From: Heliocybe sulcata | Lineage: Eukaryota; Basidiomycota; Agaricomycetes; Gloeophyllales; Gloeophyllaceae | Assembly (NCBI GenBank): GCA_004369045.1 | Contig: ML213509.1 | Location: forward strand, 1,060,858-1,124,857 | Reading direction: 5' to 3' | Length of the DNA stretch: 64,000 nucleotides | In this document: positions 9,057 through 21,036 of the stretch, one piece after another | How the letters are laid out: every line of letters begins with the position of its first letter | Numbering within the stretch: the stretch's first letter is position 1 | Position numbers and translations under genes: made by a program | Notes under the pieces: generated by a model | Seen by the model: the letters and a program-made list of their open reading frames with translations, nothing else | Database searches by the model: none | What the model was told of the DNA's origin: nothing

Positions 9057-12000
9057 ATGCCTCATTCCACTGCCTCTACAGTATCAAGAAAGAAGTGCAG
9101 TACTGGGCGGAAGCGACGCGCTGCCGCTGATGAACCCAATGTCGAAGAGGAGACGATCGAGGAGAGCTCAGGAGAGACGGCTGACGGAAGGAAAAAAGTG
9201 AGGTGGGATACTGAGGTAGAAGAAAGGTCGAGGGGAGAAGACGAGCTTTCGGATGAAGTAGACGTCTCGAACCGTGACAAGGTTCGCCCAATGAGCTTGT
9301 GGTTCATCCGCTCAAGCCTCCATTCACATGAGCTCGCAGATCTGCTTGACGACGTGCTGTCAATTGTACGTTTGCACATACTCTTACGGGTGTTTTTCGA
9401 GTCATACGTAATGACAGCGGAAGAATGGCCTGCGCTTACTATGATCCAGTAAAGTGCATGATATACATCTTGGAAGACACTCCCGAAAATGGGCACTTCG
9501 ATCTGATCCAGACTTGTAGACCTTCTTTTCTTAAGCCAACATACTACCCTAATGGCATCACTTGCAGTGCTGGACCAGATCAACCCGGACGTCATCCTCA
9601 CCAGTTCTAAGACAGACGACAACTTCATGGATATCGTACGGAGTGCAAGTGAGTCAGTATACCACTGGCATACCGCATATACTGACGCTTGTAACAAGTG
9701 GATGTGTTGGGCGGAATCTTCCAAATACGACCACATAAAGATTTTGTTCCTGGCAAAGGCCGAGATCGTCTGCTCTCATTACGCTTCCTTTCAGAGTTAC
9801 CCTTCGATGACGACCAGCAAAATATGCGTAGTAGCGATTCCTCATCGGGAGTTAGGAACGCATACGACTTCATGAAACGCCGCCGGGATATCACAGGGGA
9901 CCCACTTATGAAGAAGTGGAACGCTTCTGTTAGGCTGTGCAATTTTGCGAGCCTAGACGCCTCTCCTCTTTGCGTGAGCATATGTTTTATTATTTCAGCC
10001 CAAGGCTCAATGAGTCCTGAAACCCTAGCTGGCTTGTATTGGGGCCTTGCTGGATTACTTGGTACGAGAGCGGGCCATCGGTGAACTGGAAGACGAAGGA
10101 CTCGGTGGTCTGGAGATTCGTGGTATAGAGCCATTAGCCTTGTGAGCACTCAACCAGCGCGTACATACGTGCCATGGCGAGAGCTAATTGCTCTTCTAGG
10201 GAGCAGGCAATGCAAATCAATGCAGACGCGCTATTGTAAGGAATCTCTCTACCTCTTCCACGATTCTCTCCGAGACCCAAGTTTGCAAGCTCTCTGCAAG
10301 TATTTGAGAATGAAAGCCATGCGTCAATACATTCCGACAAGACCAAGGAGGGGCTTTCCCTTTACGGTACAGAGCTACTCACGGCTCCTCTCCACTTCGC
10401 TCACTTTTGATGTGTGTCAGGTATTCTCAATCATACCAAGACGACTCTGGGTCGCTCACTGCTTCGGACGTGGTGTCTCAGGCCGTCTTTATCGATTGAG
10501 GTCATAAACGCTCGACACGCTGCTGTGGCTTGTTTCCTGAGTCCAGAAAACCTCATGACTGCCGACTCTATGCACAACATGCTTAAGGGTATCAAGAATG
10601 TACCTAAAATTCTGGCAGCCATGAACGCCGGAAAAGCCGGTATCTCAGAATGGCAAGGCCTTGTGAAGGTATGTATGCCGTCGCATGGGCTAGGCACGAT
10701 CAGGCACTCAGTTTATCCCAGTTCACGTTCTACTCTGTGCTTCTGCGAGACGCCTTATCCGAACTGTATGAAGGAGGCGCAGTCAAGATCGTGTCCAAGG
10801 TAGTCCCGTTGAGAACCATCGATCTATGGGCTGTCGGTCTTGACTGGTATTACCAGCTTGTAGCTGTACTGGATACCCCCAGTTTTCGCGAAGTGGGAAC
10901 TCTGGTCAATGACACGGTCAGTGCAGGCGCCGACGTCTACCGTTACATCCACTTACTCCATGATAAGATTGACTGGGAAGAATCGAACACTGCCGGGCGT
11001 GTTTGCGTTAGACCTCATATAGACGAAGAGCTCGACAATAGGAAGAGGATATACCACGGTATCGACGATGTCTTGGTCAGTTAGGTTATGGAAGTGGATG
11101 TGCATTACTGACCAGCGCAAATAGTCAAGGGTTGCGCAGCAAATCTGTCATACGGTGCCACCAGATTATGCCAGCTCCCTGAACGTAGTCTACTTCCCAC
11201 AGCTCGGTTCGTCCTATGGATTTACACATCTTCTATTAGTCGCTCTGATGTTAAATTGATGCATTTACAGGTTTTCTTATATGCATACCTATGCTAAAGG
11301 AATGGAAAAGTAATGAAGAGGTCACCGAGATCGATGGGTGGACGTTCCAGGTGAGCGGCACTCGGCCTCGGTGACAATGACACTGACTGGCTTCCCTAGT
11401 TTTCATCGGAGTTAGTCTCAACATGGGCTGCGAAGGTATACTGACGGAACACGAAACAGTGCCCATGTCTATTTCAAGTCCAAAGAGATGCATGGTACGT
11501 CCATATGCATCATCACTGGTCAAAATTGTGAGATGAGCGCAGATATGGATACCCATATCGGCGACTTGCATCCTGCTATCGTCGGTAAGAGTATTTTGTG
11601 TCTTGTAGGACTGCGGTGCGATATGTCACCGCAGATCGAGAAATCGAGATTGTACAAGCTCTTCTCGAGAAGATCTTGGCGCACTACGACGTCATGGCGA
11701 AAGCATGTGACACATGCGCTGAGTTGGACTGCCTTCTCTCCTTCGCACAAGCTTCAAGGGCATTCGATTATAGACGACCTCGCATGACGGAAGATAATAT
11801 AATCGATATCAAGCAAGGAAGGTACGGTGGTTCTACTTTACTACAGGATTTTCAGCAGAGCAGGAGATTCTTTGAGGCATCCATTGCAGGAGCAGGTTGT
11901 CGATACCTTCGTACCGAATGATACACTCCTTCTAGGAGGATGCGGCACTGCCGGATTTTCTCATCGGGAAATAGAATCTGATGATGGTACGACCACGGAC

Positions 12001-13396
12001 GAAGACATGGATTTGAACAGCATTCTCGTTTGTACTGGCGCCAACGCATGCGGGAAGGTGCGCGATATATTCTGCCGCCCTACTGGCTTAGTTGACCGTT
12101 TCTAGAGTGTTTATCTAAAACAGGTAGCGTACTTCTCCTTCTTTGTCATTTGTCGAGAAATGGAGCACGTCCTGCGACAGACGGCCCTTATTGTGTACAT
12201 GGCACAGGTACGTTGCGGTTCCATTGTTCCGAGTATCCTCTGACATAGTAACCAGATCGGATGGTGATTTTCGCGCTTCCTGGCTGTTTTTGTACTCATC
12301 GAACTAGTTTCGTTCCTGCTGCTTCAGCAACCCTTGGGATCACGGACAAGAGTAAGTTTCTCTAAGCATCTAGGCGGCCTCATCTGACTAGCTCTCGATA
12401 GTCTTCACCAGGATCCAGGCACGAGAATCTGTGTCAAGAGTACTCTCTGCCCTTGCTCTCTTTAGGCTGCTGTAATGTCTTTTTTGTGCAGGTCCAGTCT
12501 GCTTTCATGATTGATCTCAATCAAGTGTCTCTGGCGCTTCGTAACTCGACTCAGCGATCATTGGTTCTCCTGGACGAATTCGGCAAAGGAACTGTTTCCA
12601 CAGGCTCGTATTGTCTCCTCTTTGGCTGAGATGGCACTCTGGATCACGATCGCTTGTCTGACTTTCTTCCTCTGAACGACGGACCTGGATGCATCTCGCT
12701 TTCACAGACGGCGCTGGTCTCCTATGCGGCGTTCTCAAGCACTTCATGAACCTCGGCCCTGGCTGTCCTAAAGTAATGGCGACAACGCACTTCCACGAGC
12801 TGTTTGCAGAAGGTCTCCTGGACCCCAACTCTCTACCGGTCACATTCATGCACATGCAAGTCATGATTACCTCGAGTAGTGGCGAAGTGCTCGACACTGC
12901 AGATCCGGATGATACTATGGACGACAATGACGGGACGAGGAGAGTCGCTCCCGGAGAAAAGATCACCTACCTTTACAGGTAACTGGGACGCGCCTACATG
13001 CAGCCAGCATCGTTCGTTGACTCAGCCGTCGCCGTGCAGGGTGGCGAAAGGCCTTGCTCTCGACTCCCATGCTGCCAAATGTGCCGAAATATTCGGCATC
13101 CCTCGTCACATCGTCCAACGAGCCCAGTATGTCAGGTAAGCATTGGAGTGCTCTCCCCCCACCATCTTATCAATGATAATGTCAGCCATCTACTCTCGAC
13201 ACACTCCCTAGGCAAGCTTCTCGACGAAGAGATGTCGGAGCAAGAACGAAAGGATCTCGAAGAAGCTGAGGCTGTCTGCCGCAGGTTCTTGGCTTGGGAC
13301 TTTGGCGAGCAAGGTGATGGCCCCAGAAGGAGCGTGAAAGAACGGCTGGCCAAGGTACTCGGGAGAATCCCAGATCCTGACGGTGACGAGGACTAG
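9057..13396 (+). CDS. MSH5: MutS homologue MSH5 (meiotic crossover factor)
   Basis: MSH5 pairs with MSH4 to stabilise meiotic recombination intermediates. The gene has more than a dozen short introns. An acidic, basic-patterned N-terminus precedes the connector ([31 protein letters not shown]), the lever/clamp helices ([47 protein letters not shown]) and the ATPase. The ATPase has Walker [10 protein letters not shown] (12034-12111 region), the [20 protein letters not shown] block, Walker [13 protein letters not shown] and the ATTHFHEL helix, then [21 protein letters not shown]. The order of [22 protein letters not shown] is MSH5-specific rather than MSH4. Walker A carries Ala where GPN is usual. 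Around Walker A the exons are tiny (18, 27 and 8 nt), and the intron after KGTVST has a GC donor. Ends with ...PDPDGDED. Confidence 0.92.
12604..12706 (+). other. GC-AG intron in MSH5
   Basis: Between GGA ACT GTT TCC ACA G and AC GGC GCT the only pair keeping the frame and the conserved KGT...DG spacing is donor AG|GCTCGT with acceptor ttcacag. No GT donor in the vicinity gives a workable frame. Confidence 0.6.
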
Positions 13397-13571
13397 AGTG
13401 GTGCCATCCCGATATCACGTATAGTGCACTTGCGGCGTTTTTGCGTTCACAATCAAGATCATATTAGAGATGGTTAATCGTACAGGATCATAAGGCGGTT
13501 AATCATACCACACATAACGTCTATGCAGTCCGAAGTACATTCAAGATACTCTTACATTTCGTCTTTCATCT

Positions 13572-14849
13572 CTATGCAGCAGCCGAATCTTCCTTGTGAA
13601 TTTCAATGCCAGGGGGTGCCCCCAAAGCTAGCGTGCATTAAGTCGTCAGACCAGTGATGGTCATGCAAGATGATGGCTCCTACCTTCTTTAATCCATCCG
13701 TAGAGTAGGAACTGGCCAGCCACTAGACCGGCGGTCATGACCATCCTGGGACCAAGACCAGCGAAGAGACCCTTGAATCCGGCTTGCTTGGCTAGTGCTG
13801 TGAGGCGGTAGACCATGCTGCCCTTCGGTCCGTGGCCCTTGTTTATCTGTGATAAAAGAGTATCTGCAGGCTATTATCTGAGTTAGCTATGATGCTTTCG
13901 AATGCTACATATTGTGTCGTTACCTGACTTAACACCGCAGCTGCACATCCAGCAGTGATACCACTGCCCAAAGAAATCCCAAACTTCGAAGTGGTAGAGA
14001 GACTGCGCTTCGTCTCCTCGGACATGGCGCGGTATGCGACTTCATGGCAGAACTCGTTGACTGTGAACTGTCCAATGGCGTAAGGGATCTGTTTGCAGAG
14101 GATGGGGAGGAAGCCGGCGTAGAGCTCTCTTATACCGCCTTCGGATGCGAGCTTGGTGAAGCCTGTTACGAGGCCAGAGGCGTAGCCGCGCTCGGAGACA
14201 AGGCGAATGCGGGTTGCTTCCAGGGGTGTAAGGAGGATGTCTGCAAAGAATCTGCAAAATGTCAGGTGCATGACTCTGGAAAATAACAGGAAAGCTTACT
14301 CTGCGACACTCGCCGCGCCGAGGTAAATCGCCGTTCTGTACTTCACCGCGTTTTCCTGTCCGCCGACAAGGCCCACAAAGTTCTTCTTCCAGTACTCGTA
14401 CCCGGCAAACTTGGCCCCTCCCTGGACGAGGTACCCTACTGCTGTCGGCCCGAAGCCGGTCAGCAGTGCTGACGGACCTTCGTTCGCGATGATGGTGCGC
14501 GTTCCTTTGAGGAGGGATGATCGGGCAAGTGCGGGGTCGACTTGTATACGGGTCTTGACCACGTCAACGGCTATGCGCGGAGATCATTAGATAGCAGACT
14601 GAATGGGGTTTGAGAATGGACCGTACGGGTCATGGCGCCATGAGTAACTCTGAGAACATTTCAGCCCTAGCAAAGATAATCATGTTTCAATTCTGACTTA
14701 CGTGCAGCATAGCGCCCCTGGTATATCATGATATACGTGAGCAACTTCATTGGAAACGCGCGTAGTTGAGACATACCAGCCAGGAAGAAAGACGAATAAT
14801 CCTTGAGGGTGAATTGCGGGACAGAATACGGAGTTAGCTGCTTCGCCAT
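13572..14849 (-). CDS. MIR1: mitochondrial phosphate carrier
   Basis: Inner-membrane carrier importing phosphate into mitochondria with protons. Seven exons (14777-14849, 14702-14717, 14627-14649, 14300-14570, 13924-14251, 13684-13870, 13572-13627) total 954 nt, 317 residues, the normal length. Three carrier repeats are visible by their signature P-x-D/E-x-x-K/R: MTPVDVVKTRIQ, LLTPLEATRIR and QPADTLLSQI. The start MAKQLTPYSVPQFTLKDYSSFFLAG and the TVTHGAMTP entry identify the phosphate carrier rather than another solute. The second and third exons are only 16 and 23 nt. An upstream start could add a few residues, so I kept the Met at 14849. Converges with MSH5 and diverges from the barrel-protein gene. 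Confidence 0.92.
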
Positions 14850-15277
14850 CCTGCCTTCGATGCCCGGCGCCTAGGAGAGTGGATGTGTAAGTGGGTAACA
14901 AGCAAACCTTGATGCGGCATGTCGATGACGGCGTCATAAGCAGTTGCTCAGCGTGTCCGTCGGATGCCGACAGGAGACGCAGGTACCAGTGACGTCACGC
15001 ACTCTTCATCGTCGCGAGGTGGCTGTGCAGCCCGTCTCAAAATGTCCGGCGATTCGCGGGCACGGGTTACCGCGGACGCTTTACTTAGCAGAAAGTCTGG
15101 GAAATGGCGACTCTAACCACCTGATAGCAAAGCAGGCGGCGTTTAGAACGGATGGGTCATGCTCTCTTCGGTATGGGTTTTCCGGATGAGTAACGTTTCC
15201 GTCTCGCTCCCAGGCCAAGGCAGTGGGCTGCTATAAGTACTATCGCGCGGAAGCCTTCATAGCATATCGACCCAGCC
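14850..15277. promoter_or_regulatory. divergent promoter region
   Basis: No gene seen in these 428 bases between the phosphate carrier (minus) and the barrel-protein gene (plus). TATAAG at 15232-15237 lies about 40 bases before the latter's ATG. Confidence 0.4.
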
Positions 15278-16071
15278 ATGTCTACGCCACCCGTTGTCGA
15301 ATTTGTCTGGTACAAGGCGTCGGATGAGGCCAAATTAACCCCTACTTTAGGGAAGGAGGCCTTGGACATCGTCTCAAGCACCCCTGGGGCGCAAAAGTCA
15401 GTCTTCACTTGACCAGGCGCTTCAGATCATAGTGCGACTAACACATATCCAGAGTATTCAGAGGCTACCAGGCGGAGGACGATGGGATCACTTACGTTTC
15501 AGTCGGTACGCTATCAGTCTATACATCTGCTGCGACTGTTGCCGATATACGTTACGAACAGCCTGGGACTCCATCAAGGCCCACCAGGACCTCATGCAGG
15601 ACAAAGCCAGATACGATCCCGTGGGCGCCTCACTCGGACCTACCGTTGCCCCCGGGGCGCAGTTGTCGATGGTCCATGCTGCCTTCAACAACCATGAAGC
15701 TGCCGTCCAAGCAATCGAGGACCCAGCCACTGAGCTAGCGTTCCTCACGCTAAAGAGCGCTGATAAGGCCAGTATTCTGCGAAGCAGCTTGGACAACCTC
15801 GAGAAGGCCTTGGCCACCTCTCCGGGGAGGAGGTCATACACCTGGGGCAAGGTCGTCGAGAAGGAGGACCAGTATCTTCTAATTATCGGCTGGGACTCTG
15901 TAGAGGTCAGTCGAGCTGCTTTGACTGCGTTTCATATTGCCGCTGACGCTCAATGTACCGCAGGCCCACTGGGATGCCTTGAAAGTTGACCAGAATCTGT
16001 CTGCTGCAGTTGCGAAGATGCGCGAGTCAGTAGACATCGATCTCGTCCATGTTCATTACAAGGGGTTCTAG
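15278..16071 (+). CDS. dimeric alpha/beta-barrel (ABM-like) protein
   Basis: Four exons with canonical introns give a protein starting MSTPPVVEFVWYKASDEAK. It contains two related halves: VFRGYQAEDDGITYVSVAWDSIKAHQDLM and, after a linker, a second block, KVVEKEDQYLLIIGWDSVEAHWDAL. The pattern strand-...-WDS(I/V)xAH is that of stress-responsive or antibiotic-biosynthesis-monooxygenase type ferredoxin-like barrels, which are often tandem in fungi. No catalytic residue can be assigned and no signal peptide is visible, so it is probably cytosolic. The end reads DIDLVHVHYKGF. Function unknown; the family assignment rests on the repeated WDS pattern only. Confidence 0.65.
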
Positions 16072-16432
16072 CCTTGAAGGGACTGAGTGCATCGGTTAAT
16101 CAGAAGAATGTATTCTATTAGGAGATGGGATAAAGTTATGGCAGCTTACATTCAGTGAACCGCATAGAATGGCTACTAATAAGTGGCTCGCTGTAAGGAT
16201 TTGTTAGGTAGTGTCCCGATAAGTCAGGTTTGCAGGTCGTACACCTGCTTCGTTCGTCTTCACTACCCTCGCATTCCGTGAGCTCGAGACGATTGCTGGA
16301 AAGGATTTTGTCCCTTTTGCCACGCCAAGCCCACAGCAGACAACCAATTGATCGGGATTCAACACCATGAAAGCCGGCAGTGCATTAGGGTAGAGATAGC
16401 AATAGCGCACATAACTCCGGAACGCTGTAACA
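16072..16432. other. convergent intergenic, no gene
   Basis: Lies between two 3' ends. The minus-strand frame running here is Arg-rich because it is the out-of-frame complement of the uL29m tail, so it was not called. Confidence 0.4.
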
Positions 16433-17618
16433 TCATCGCTTCTTATCCTTATCCTCCTCTGCGTCAAATCCAAAGAATTGCGCTGCGACGCGGTCTCCGA
16501 GCTTTTTCTCCTCTGGCGGATCCATGGGTGGAGGAGCGGGTTTTTTCTGGTCGACCTTCTTCGTCTTCTCTGCCTTCTTCGCTGCCACCGGCATCTCCTC
16601 CTCAACCGGCTCCGCTTGTCTCACTTCCATTCGCTCGGTGTCCTTAGCTTCATCCTGCGTCTCTTCCGCCGCCTGCACTTCCTGAGCCACTTCCTCCCCA
16701 AAGATACCGCTCGCCGCGGCCTTGACGTTCTCCTCCGCCTTCTTCTCTCTCTCCGCTCGCCTAGCTTCCATCCTTACCTGCTCTGCAGCCTTCCTCTCCT
16801 CCTCCCGCTTAATCTTGTCCAAACGTTCTTTCTCAGCTGCCTCGTCCCGCTCCTGCTTGGCGAAAAACTCCTCGGCAGTGCGGGCCTGTATGTCGACAGC
16901 GGAGACGTACGCGAGGCGACGCTCATTCAAAACGTATTTGATACGGGCCATGGATTTTCGGACCTATATTTACGTAAAAGGCAATAGAACAGTGAGAACG
17001 GCGTGAGGAATGGCGAGGAAGGGTAGCATACCGCGATAAGCTTGGCCGGGTATGCGACGTTGACCGCTTGAGCAGCTCCGAGCCGCCGAGCCTCCTCCTT
17101 CTGCGTCGCCAGAAGATTGCGCTCGCGCAGGAGGACGTACCACAGGGTGTGCAGATCCCTGAAGCTCTTCCGCCGGAGCTCGGCTGCTGACCACGAGCGG
17201 CCTATGTACCATCATCGTTACATCCGAAAATGCAGTGAATAGCTAGACCAGACGCACCACTCGGATCCCCACTGACGTTGTCCGCCTCGAGGGTATCATA
17301 GCTCACTGACTGATCAGCAGGGTCGACCTTCTTCCTGAAGAACGCGTACAGGCCGTGGTTGGGGTCGACCTGCACGCGGAGCTGCGGGCGTAGAGGACCA
17401 CCTTCAATCTTTTTCCATTCAGCGCCTCCGTTGACGCGCTTTGCTCCCCCTCCACCGCGGTTGCGTCTGCGTCCAGAAGAGGATCCGGACGTCGACGGTA
17501 CTGGAGCGCCATTAGTTGTTGTGACAGTATCGACGACGGAGGCGAATGTTCGCGATGACGAAGAGACTAGCGAGCGGACGTGCAGACAGCCCGGGGCTGT
17601 CCGGTAGAGGGAGAGCAT
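16433..17618 (-). CDS. MRPL4: mitochondrial large-subunit ribosomal protein uL29m (MRP-L47 family)
   Basis: Three exons, 17258-17618, 17032-17201 and 16433-16963, sum to 1062 nt, 353 residues, and join in phase. The N-terminus is a Ser/Arg mitochondrial presequence ([25 protein letters not shown]). The diagnostic MRP-L47 helix is in exon 2: [18 protein letters not shown], followed by [13 protein letters not shown]. The C-terminal third is a long charged coiled-coil rich in Glu, Lys and Ala and ends [18 protein letters not shown]. The tail is longer and more acidic than in yeast Mrpl4, which is common in basidiomycetes. It acts in the large mitoribosomal subunit at the exit tunnel. The minus-strand neighbour upstream is the NmrA gene's 3' end. 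Confidence 0.9.
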
Positions 17619-18071
17619 CGCCAGCAGGAGGGTGCTCCCAAGCAGCCAGACAATTTAGGCTTGGCCGGAGATGAAACCTTAACCTGATCCATAATATTGA
17701 TCGCGATTTTGTTGTCGGCATTTGCCTGAACAAGGTCTATTTACTGCGACAAACTGTCTACGTCTAAGCAGAGGTGCTACCTTGATGCTGTCAACCGTTA
17801 CGAAGGTTACGCTGAAATGACGGCTTCATGTACATGGTATATCTTGGATTTGAGGGAAGTACTTGAAGTTGCAGATTCCTGGTATGTACGCATAAAGGCG
17901 TGTCTGTTGAACAGCAATTGTATTTGGCTGTTGAGTGCGAGGATATCTTGGTGCCTGTCACGAGTGATCAGGCCGCCTACTTCCTCGCCCAAACATAACC
18001 CTCGACATTACTGATTATCACAGAGCAGGGCGTATATTGCAAAAATACCGAGACGGAGATGGGGGGTACGC
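17619..18071. other. tandem intergenic between uL29m and NmrA-like gene
   Basis: No gene found. A few open frames overlap on both strands without recognisable domains. Confidence 0.35.
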
Positions 18072-19296
18072 TTATAGCTTCTTCGTAACTTCCTCATTCG
18101 TGCCCCATTCAGTGTCCTCTACGTTCTTCAGGAGCGATTTATCAAACCTGTCCCCCGTATATCCCGTCTCCCTCATCCAACTCTCCAACGTATGGCCTGT
18201 CGGATGGACGCTCCTAATCAACTGCATATCTCTCTTGATAATATCATCCCGCCACAGCCTCCAAAACGCCGAAAAGTTCTCCTTCCATGTCACCGACCCA
18301 TCTCCATACTCGAAGTCACGAGCCACCGGTCCGTCGCTGTGCACGAAGTTCTTGAAGTACTCGTTCAGAGTCTGATTGACGACAACGGCCTTCTTTCCTG
18401 TGACCTGCGTGAAGGTGCGGACGAGGTAGTCCCAGTCGACCCAATCGCTCGCCACCTCAAGGTCCTTGGTGGACGCCTCGGCGCGGTGGTCGAAGGTGTA
18501 GCGCGCCCACCAGCCGAGGTCTGGAAGCGAGATCATAGGGATGTGGCCTTTCTGGATTGGAGTGGCAAATACGTGCGTGCCGTCGGGGCGGATGTTAACA
18601 GGGCCGAACATGGCCTGTTTGTTTCCCATCAGTAATGCCCCGCAAGGAATTGGGATAGACTCACGATGTTGAGCATGTTCATGTAAGGCCCGGTCGTTAC
18701 GACCGACCAGGACATGTCGGTATCGCTCACGACGGACGGCTGGGCCTTCATCCACTCAGCGACGCGGCCCTTCCCATCATAATGTCCGCAGTGATAGTCG
18801 GGGTTATACCCTCCTTTCTGCTCAAAACACCAGTGAGCATCTGCTGTGTGATGCATTTGGGAGACCACTTGCCTTCAATGAATAGTCGAGGTTGCTCCAG
18901 ACGTAGTGCCTCAACGTCCCGACCTGCTTCGCGATCTCGAATATCCGCATGCCGCAGTAGATCTCCTTCTGCTCGCCAACTGTGAATCCATCCGTGTTAA
19001 TCCACGTGCCGTACACTCCTTGCATTGCTGCTAAGACGGACGCGAAGTCGTCGAATGCTCCTGGACGGTGATCAGCCCCTACTCATCCATTATCAGGGAT
19101 GCCCGAACGCACCTTTGACGACATCGACGCCCTTGTCAGCTAGCCGCCGAGCTCTGGCATTGTTAGGATCCCGAGTGAGCGCCCTGACCGCGTACGGCGA
19201 GGGCGACCCGTCCTGGCTCGGTGCGAGAAGGGCGTCGATGACTGCTAGGCCTTGTGCGCCGGTGGCACCGATGACGAGGATAAGCTTCTTGGACAT
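18072..19296 (-). CDS. NmrA-like Rossmann-fold protein
   Basis: Atypical short-chain dehydrogenase family. The start MSKKLILVIGATGAQG has the glycine-rich dinucleotide motif GATGAQG; SNLDYSLK, SWSVVTTGPYM and the later VTGKKAVVVNQTLNEYF follow in NmrA order. Four or five exons are inferred with short introns, one after VDVVKG and one after DYSLK. NmrA-type proteins bind NAD(P) but usually lack the catalytic Tyr-x-x-x-Lys and act as redox sensors or regulators; here YVWSNLDYSLK is present, so catalysis cannot be excluded. No membrane segment or signal peptide is visible. A TATA-like element precedes the start at about 75 bases. Confidence 0.8.
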
Positions 19297-19368
19297 CTGG
19301 ACTGCAGGTAAGGTACAATGAGGGAGATAGTGCGATGTTGATGACCTCGTCTGGAGATGCACTCCCTG

Positions 19369-19375
19369 CTTATAT
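19369..19375 (-). promoter_or_regulatory. TATA box of NmrA-like gene
   Basis: ATATAAG on the minus strand, about 73 bases before the ATG at 19296. Confidence 0.45.
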
Positions 19376-20430
19376 GGCCGTGCATTATCGTCCTTGGTAA
19401 GTCCCTCGGGCATCGGCCTGTGCACAAAACGTCAGCGCATCTGTGGTAAAAGGCCGAGCGTCGCCCGCAAATATCGAGCTGATGCATTCATAAGTGGAGA
19501 CGTTCTTCTTTGTCACTACATCTGAACCGAAGACATGCCCGAGCCATGCCCGAGCCCAGATACCGAAGGTCAGACGGCTGCTCGCGCATTATTGGGCGAT
19601 AGCCGACCTGGGTTCTTGCAATTGGTGTAGGTAGATCCCACATCCTTTACTGAATCGTGCATTGACGTTATTTCCCTAGCCTACGCAAGAGACATTGAGA
19701 CCAAATAATATGCGGTCATCCATGCAAAAGTCACACTCGCCTGAAGATATTGGCACATCAAGTAAAGCACAGTAGTCCGTCAGCGACGCTGATACAGCAT
19801 GGAGTCAAGAGTTACAGAACTTGAATGGGTAGATCAACGCAAACACGACCGCGAGAAGAGCGGTCAATAGGGAGGGTCATAAATAGATCACCTAAAGCCC
19901 GCGGTGTGGCTCGTTTATTCAGACCTATCCAAAACTCTGAACCACAAACCTGGGGCCCTTTCTTGTTTTAGGACTGGCGATATCGAGGCTCGTCATTTTG
20001 GTGTAGAGCTTATCCTGATGACAGCCTCTACGGGCGGATGACTGCCAGTACAGATATGATACATGTGTATCAGAACCTCGTATCCAAGATAACTTCTGTC
20101 GTCCAGACCTTCGTTGATCCTTTGTCTCCCGCACACGAGCGCTCTTCAAGTCTCAGCTTGCGTCTCGCCCACACAAATGTGAAAGTACACATAGATCATG
20201 CCGATGAGGTAGGATCATGAGAACCCCATTCCACTGGTCGATATCTTTAAATCAATGAGATAAAGATGTCCCAGGAGCCACCGCATCTTCGCGGAACACA
20301 TGGATGTGCCCAGACTCAGTATCAGGTGATGTTCGGTCTTGCACATGAGACAGTCCAAAGTGCGGCCAGGAATGTAGGCGCCTAGGTTACTGTGCCACGT
20401 CTCCCATGTCATTGCTTCTTAAACTCCGGT

Positions 20431-20464
20431 GCAAGTCTGAGTGAGATGCAAGTCTGAGCGAGAT
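20431..20464 (+). repeat. 17-bp imperfect tandem repeat
   Basis: gcaagtctgagtgagat is followed at once by gcaagtctgagcgagat, one mismatch. No function apparent. Confidence 0.7.
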
Positions 20465-20533
20465 GGAAGAGAGTGTTAAAAGCGGCAAGACTCGCAAAAG
20501 ACTCGTGAACTACTTAGCTTGAATGGCCTACAC

Positions 20534-20541
20534 TATAAATA
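20534..20541 (+). promoter_or_regulatory. TATA box
   Basis: TATAAATA lies about 77-84 bases before the ATG of the short ORF at 20618. Confidence 0.5.
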
Positions 20542-20617
20542 GAACCCCTAACCTTGCCTGAGCTGTTAATAGAATCATCGTTAAACGCGCGCTCTCAAGC
20601 CTTCATTCACAGCAATC

Positions 20618-20960
20618 ATGCCTCCATGTCCCTTCTCACAACATACGCCCTGCGAGAACGACTCTTCTATGCACTACATTACGGTCTCGGGTGCAGTATT
20701 CTTGTCACGTTTCGACATCTCGGAGATGACAGTCAGCTCTTACAAAGGAGAGCTCTAGCGGTTCAAGACTGCTTTCCAAGAACTCAACACGCTCGCCAGA
20801 AACCATTTTCCCTACTCAAGAGTCTGCATACAGGTGCCTCTAAATATTCACAGTCTACTGAATGGAGCCATTGACGGTCTCCCGACATGGATCCCCGGCC
20901 CGCTTGATATGCGCGAGCGGTCATCTGACCTCCTCGCCCACCTTCTCTCACTCGCACACT
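20618..20960 (+). CDS. uncertain short ORF upstream of the esterase gene
   Basis: From the ATG at 20618 the frame reads MPPCPFSQHTPCENDSSMHY and continues to a TAG at 20756-20758; past that stop the same frame stays open through RFKTAFQELNTLARNHFPYS. A TATA box sits at the right distance upstream. No family is recognised. It may be a small gene with a short intron spanning the stop, or a non-coding transcript leader; the second TATA box at 20975 shows that the esterase has its own promoter. Coding status is doubtful. Confidence 0.2.
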
Positions 20961-20974
20961 CTGAAGTCCTGTAT

Positions 20975-20984
20975 TATATAAATA
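20975..20984 (+). promoter_or_regulatory. TATA box of the esterase gene
   Basis: TATATAAATA lies 53-62 bases before the ATG at 21037 and suits a strongly transcribed secreted-enzyme gene. Confidence 0.6.
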
Positions 20985-21036
20985 AACGTCAATCATATGC
21001 GGGAAATGATCAAGCTCGCCGCTCTCGCTGTCCGGT

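Larger units (their letters stand above)
19297..20617. other. intergenic, 1.3 kb
   Basis: No gene supported. The region carries the NmrA promoter and an imperfect 17-bp tandem repeat; its open frames lack recognisable domains. Confidence 0.4.

Noticed and set aside
16204-16605. Arg-rich minus-strand ORF
   Set aside because: It is the out-of-frame complement of the charged tail of uL29m and has no independent support.
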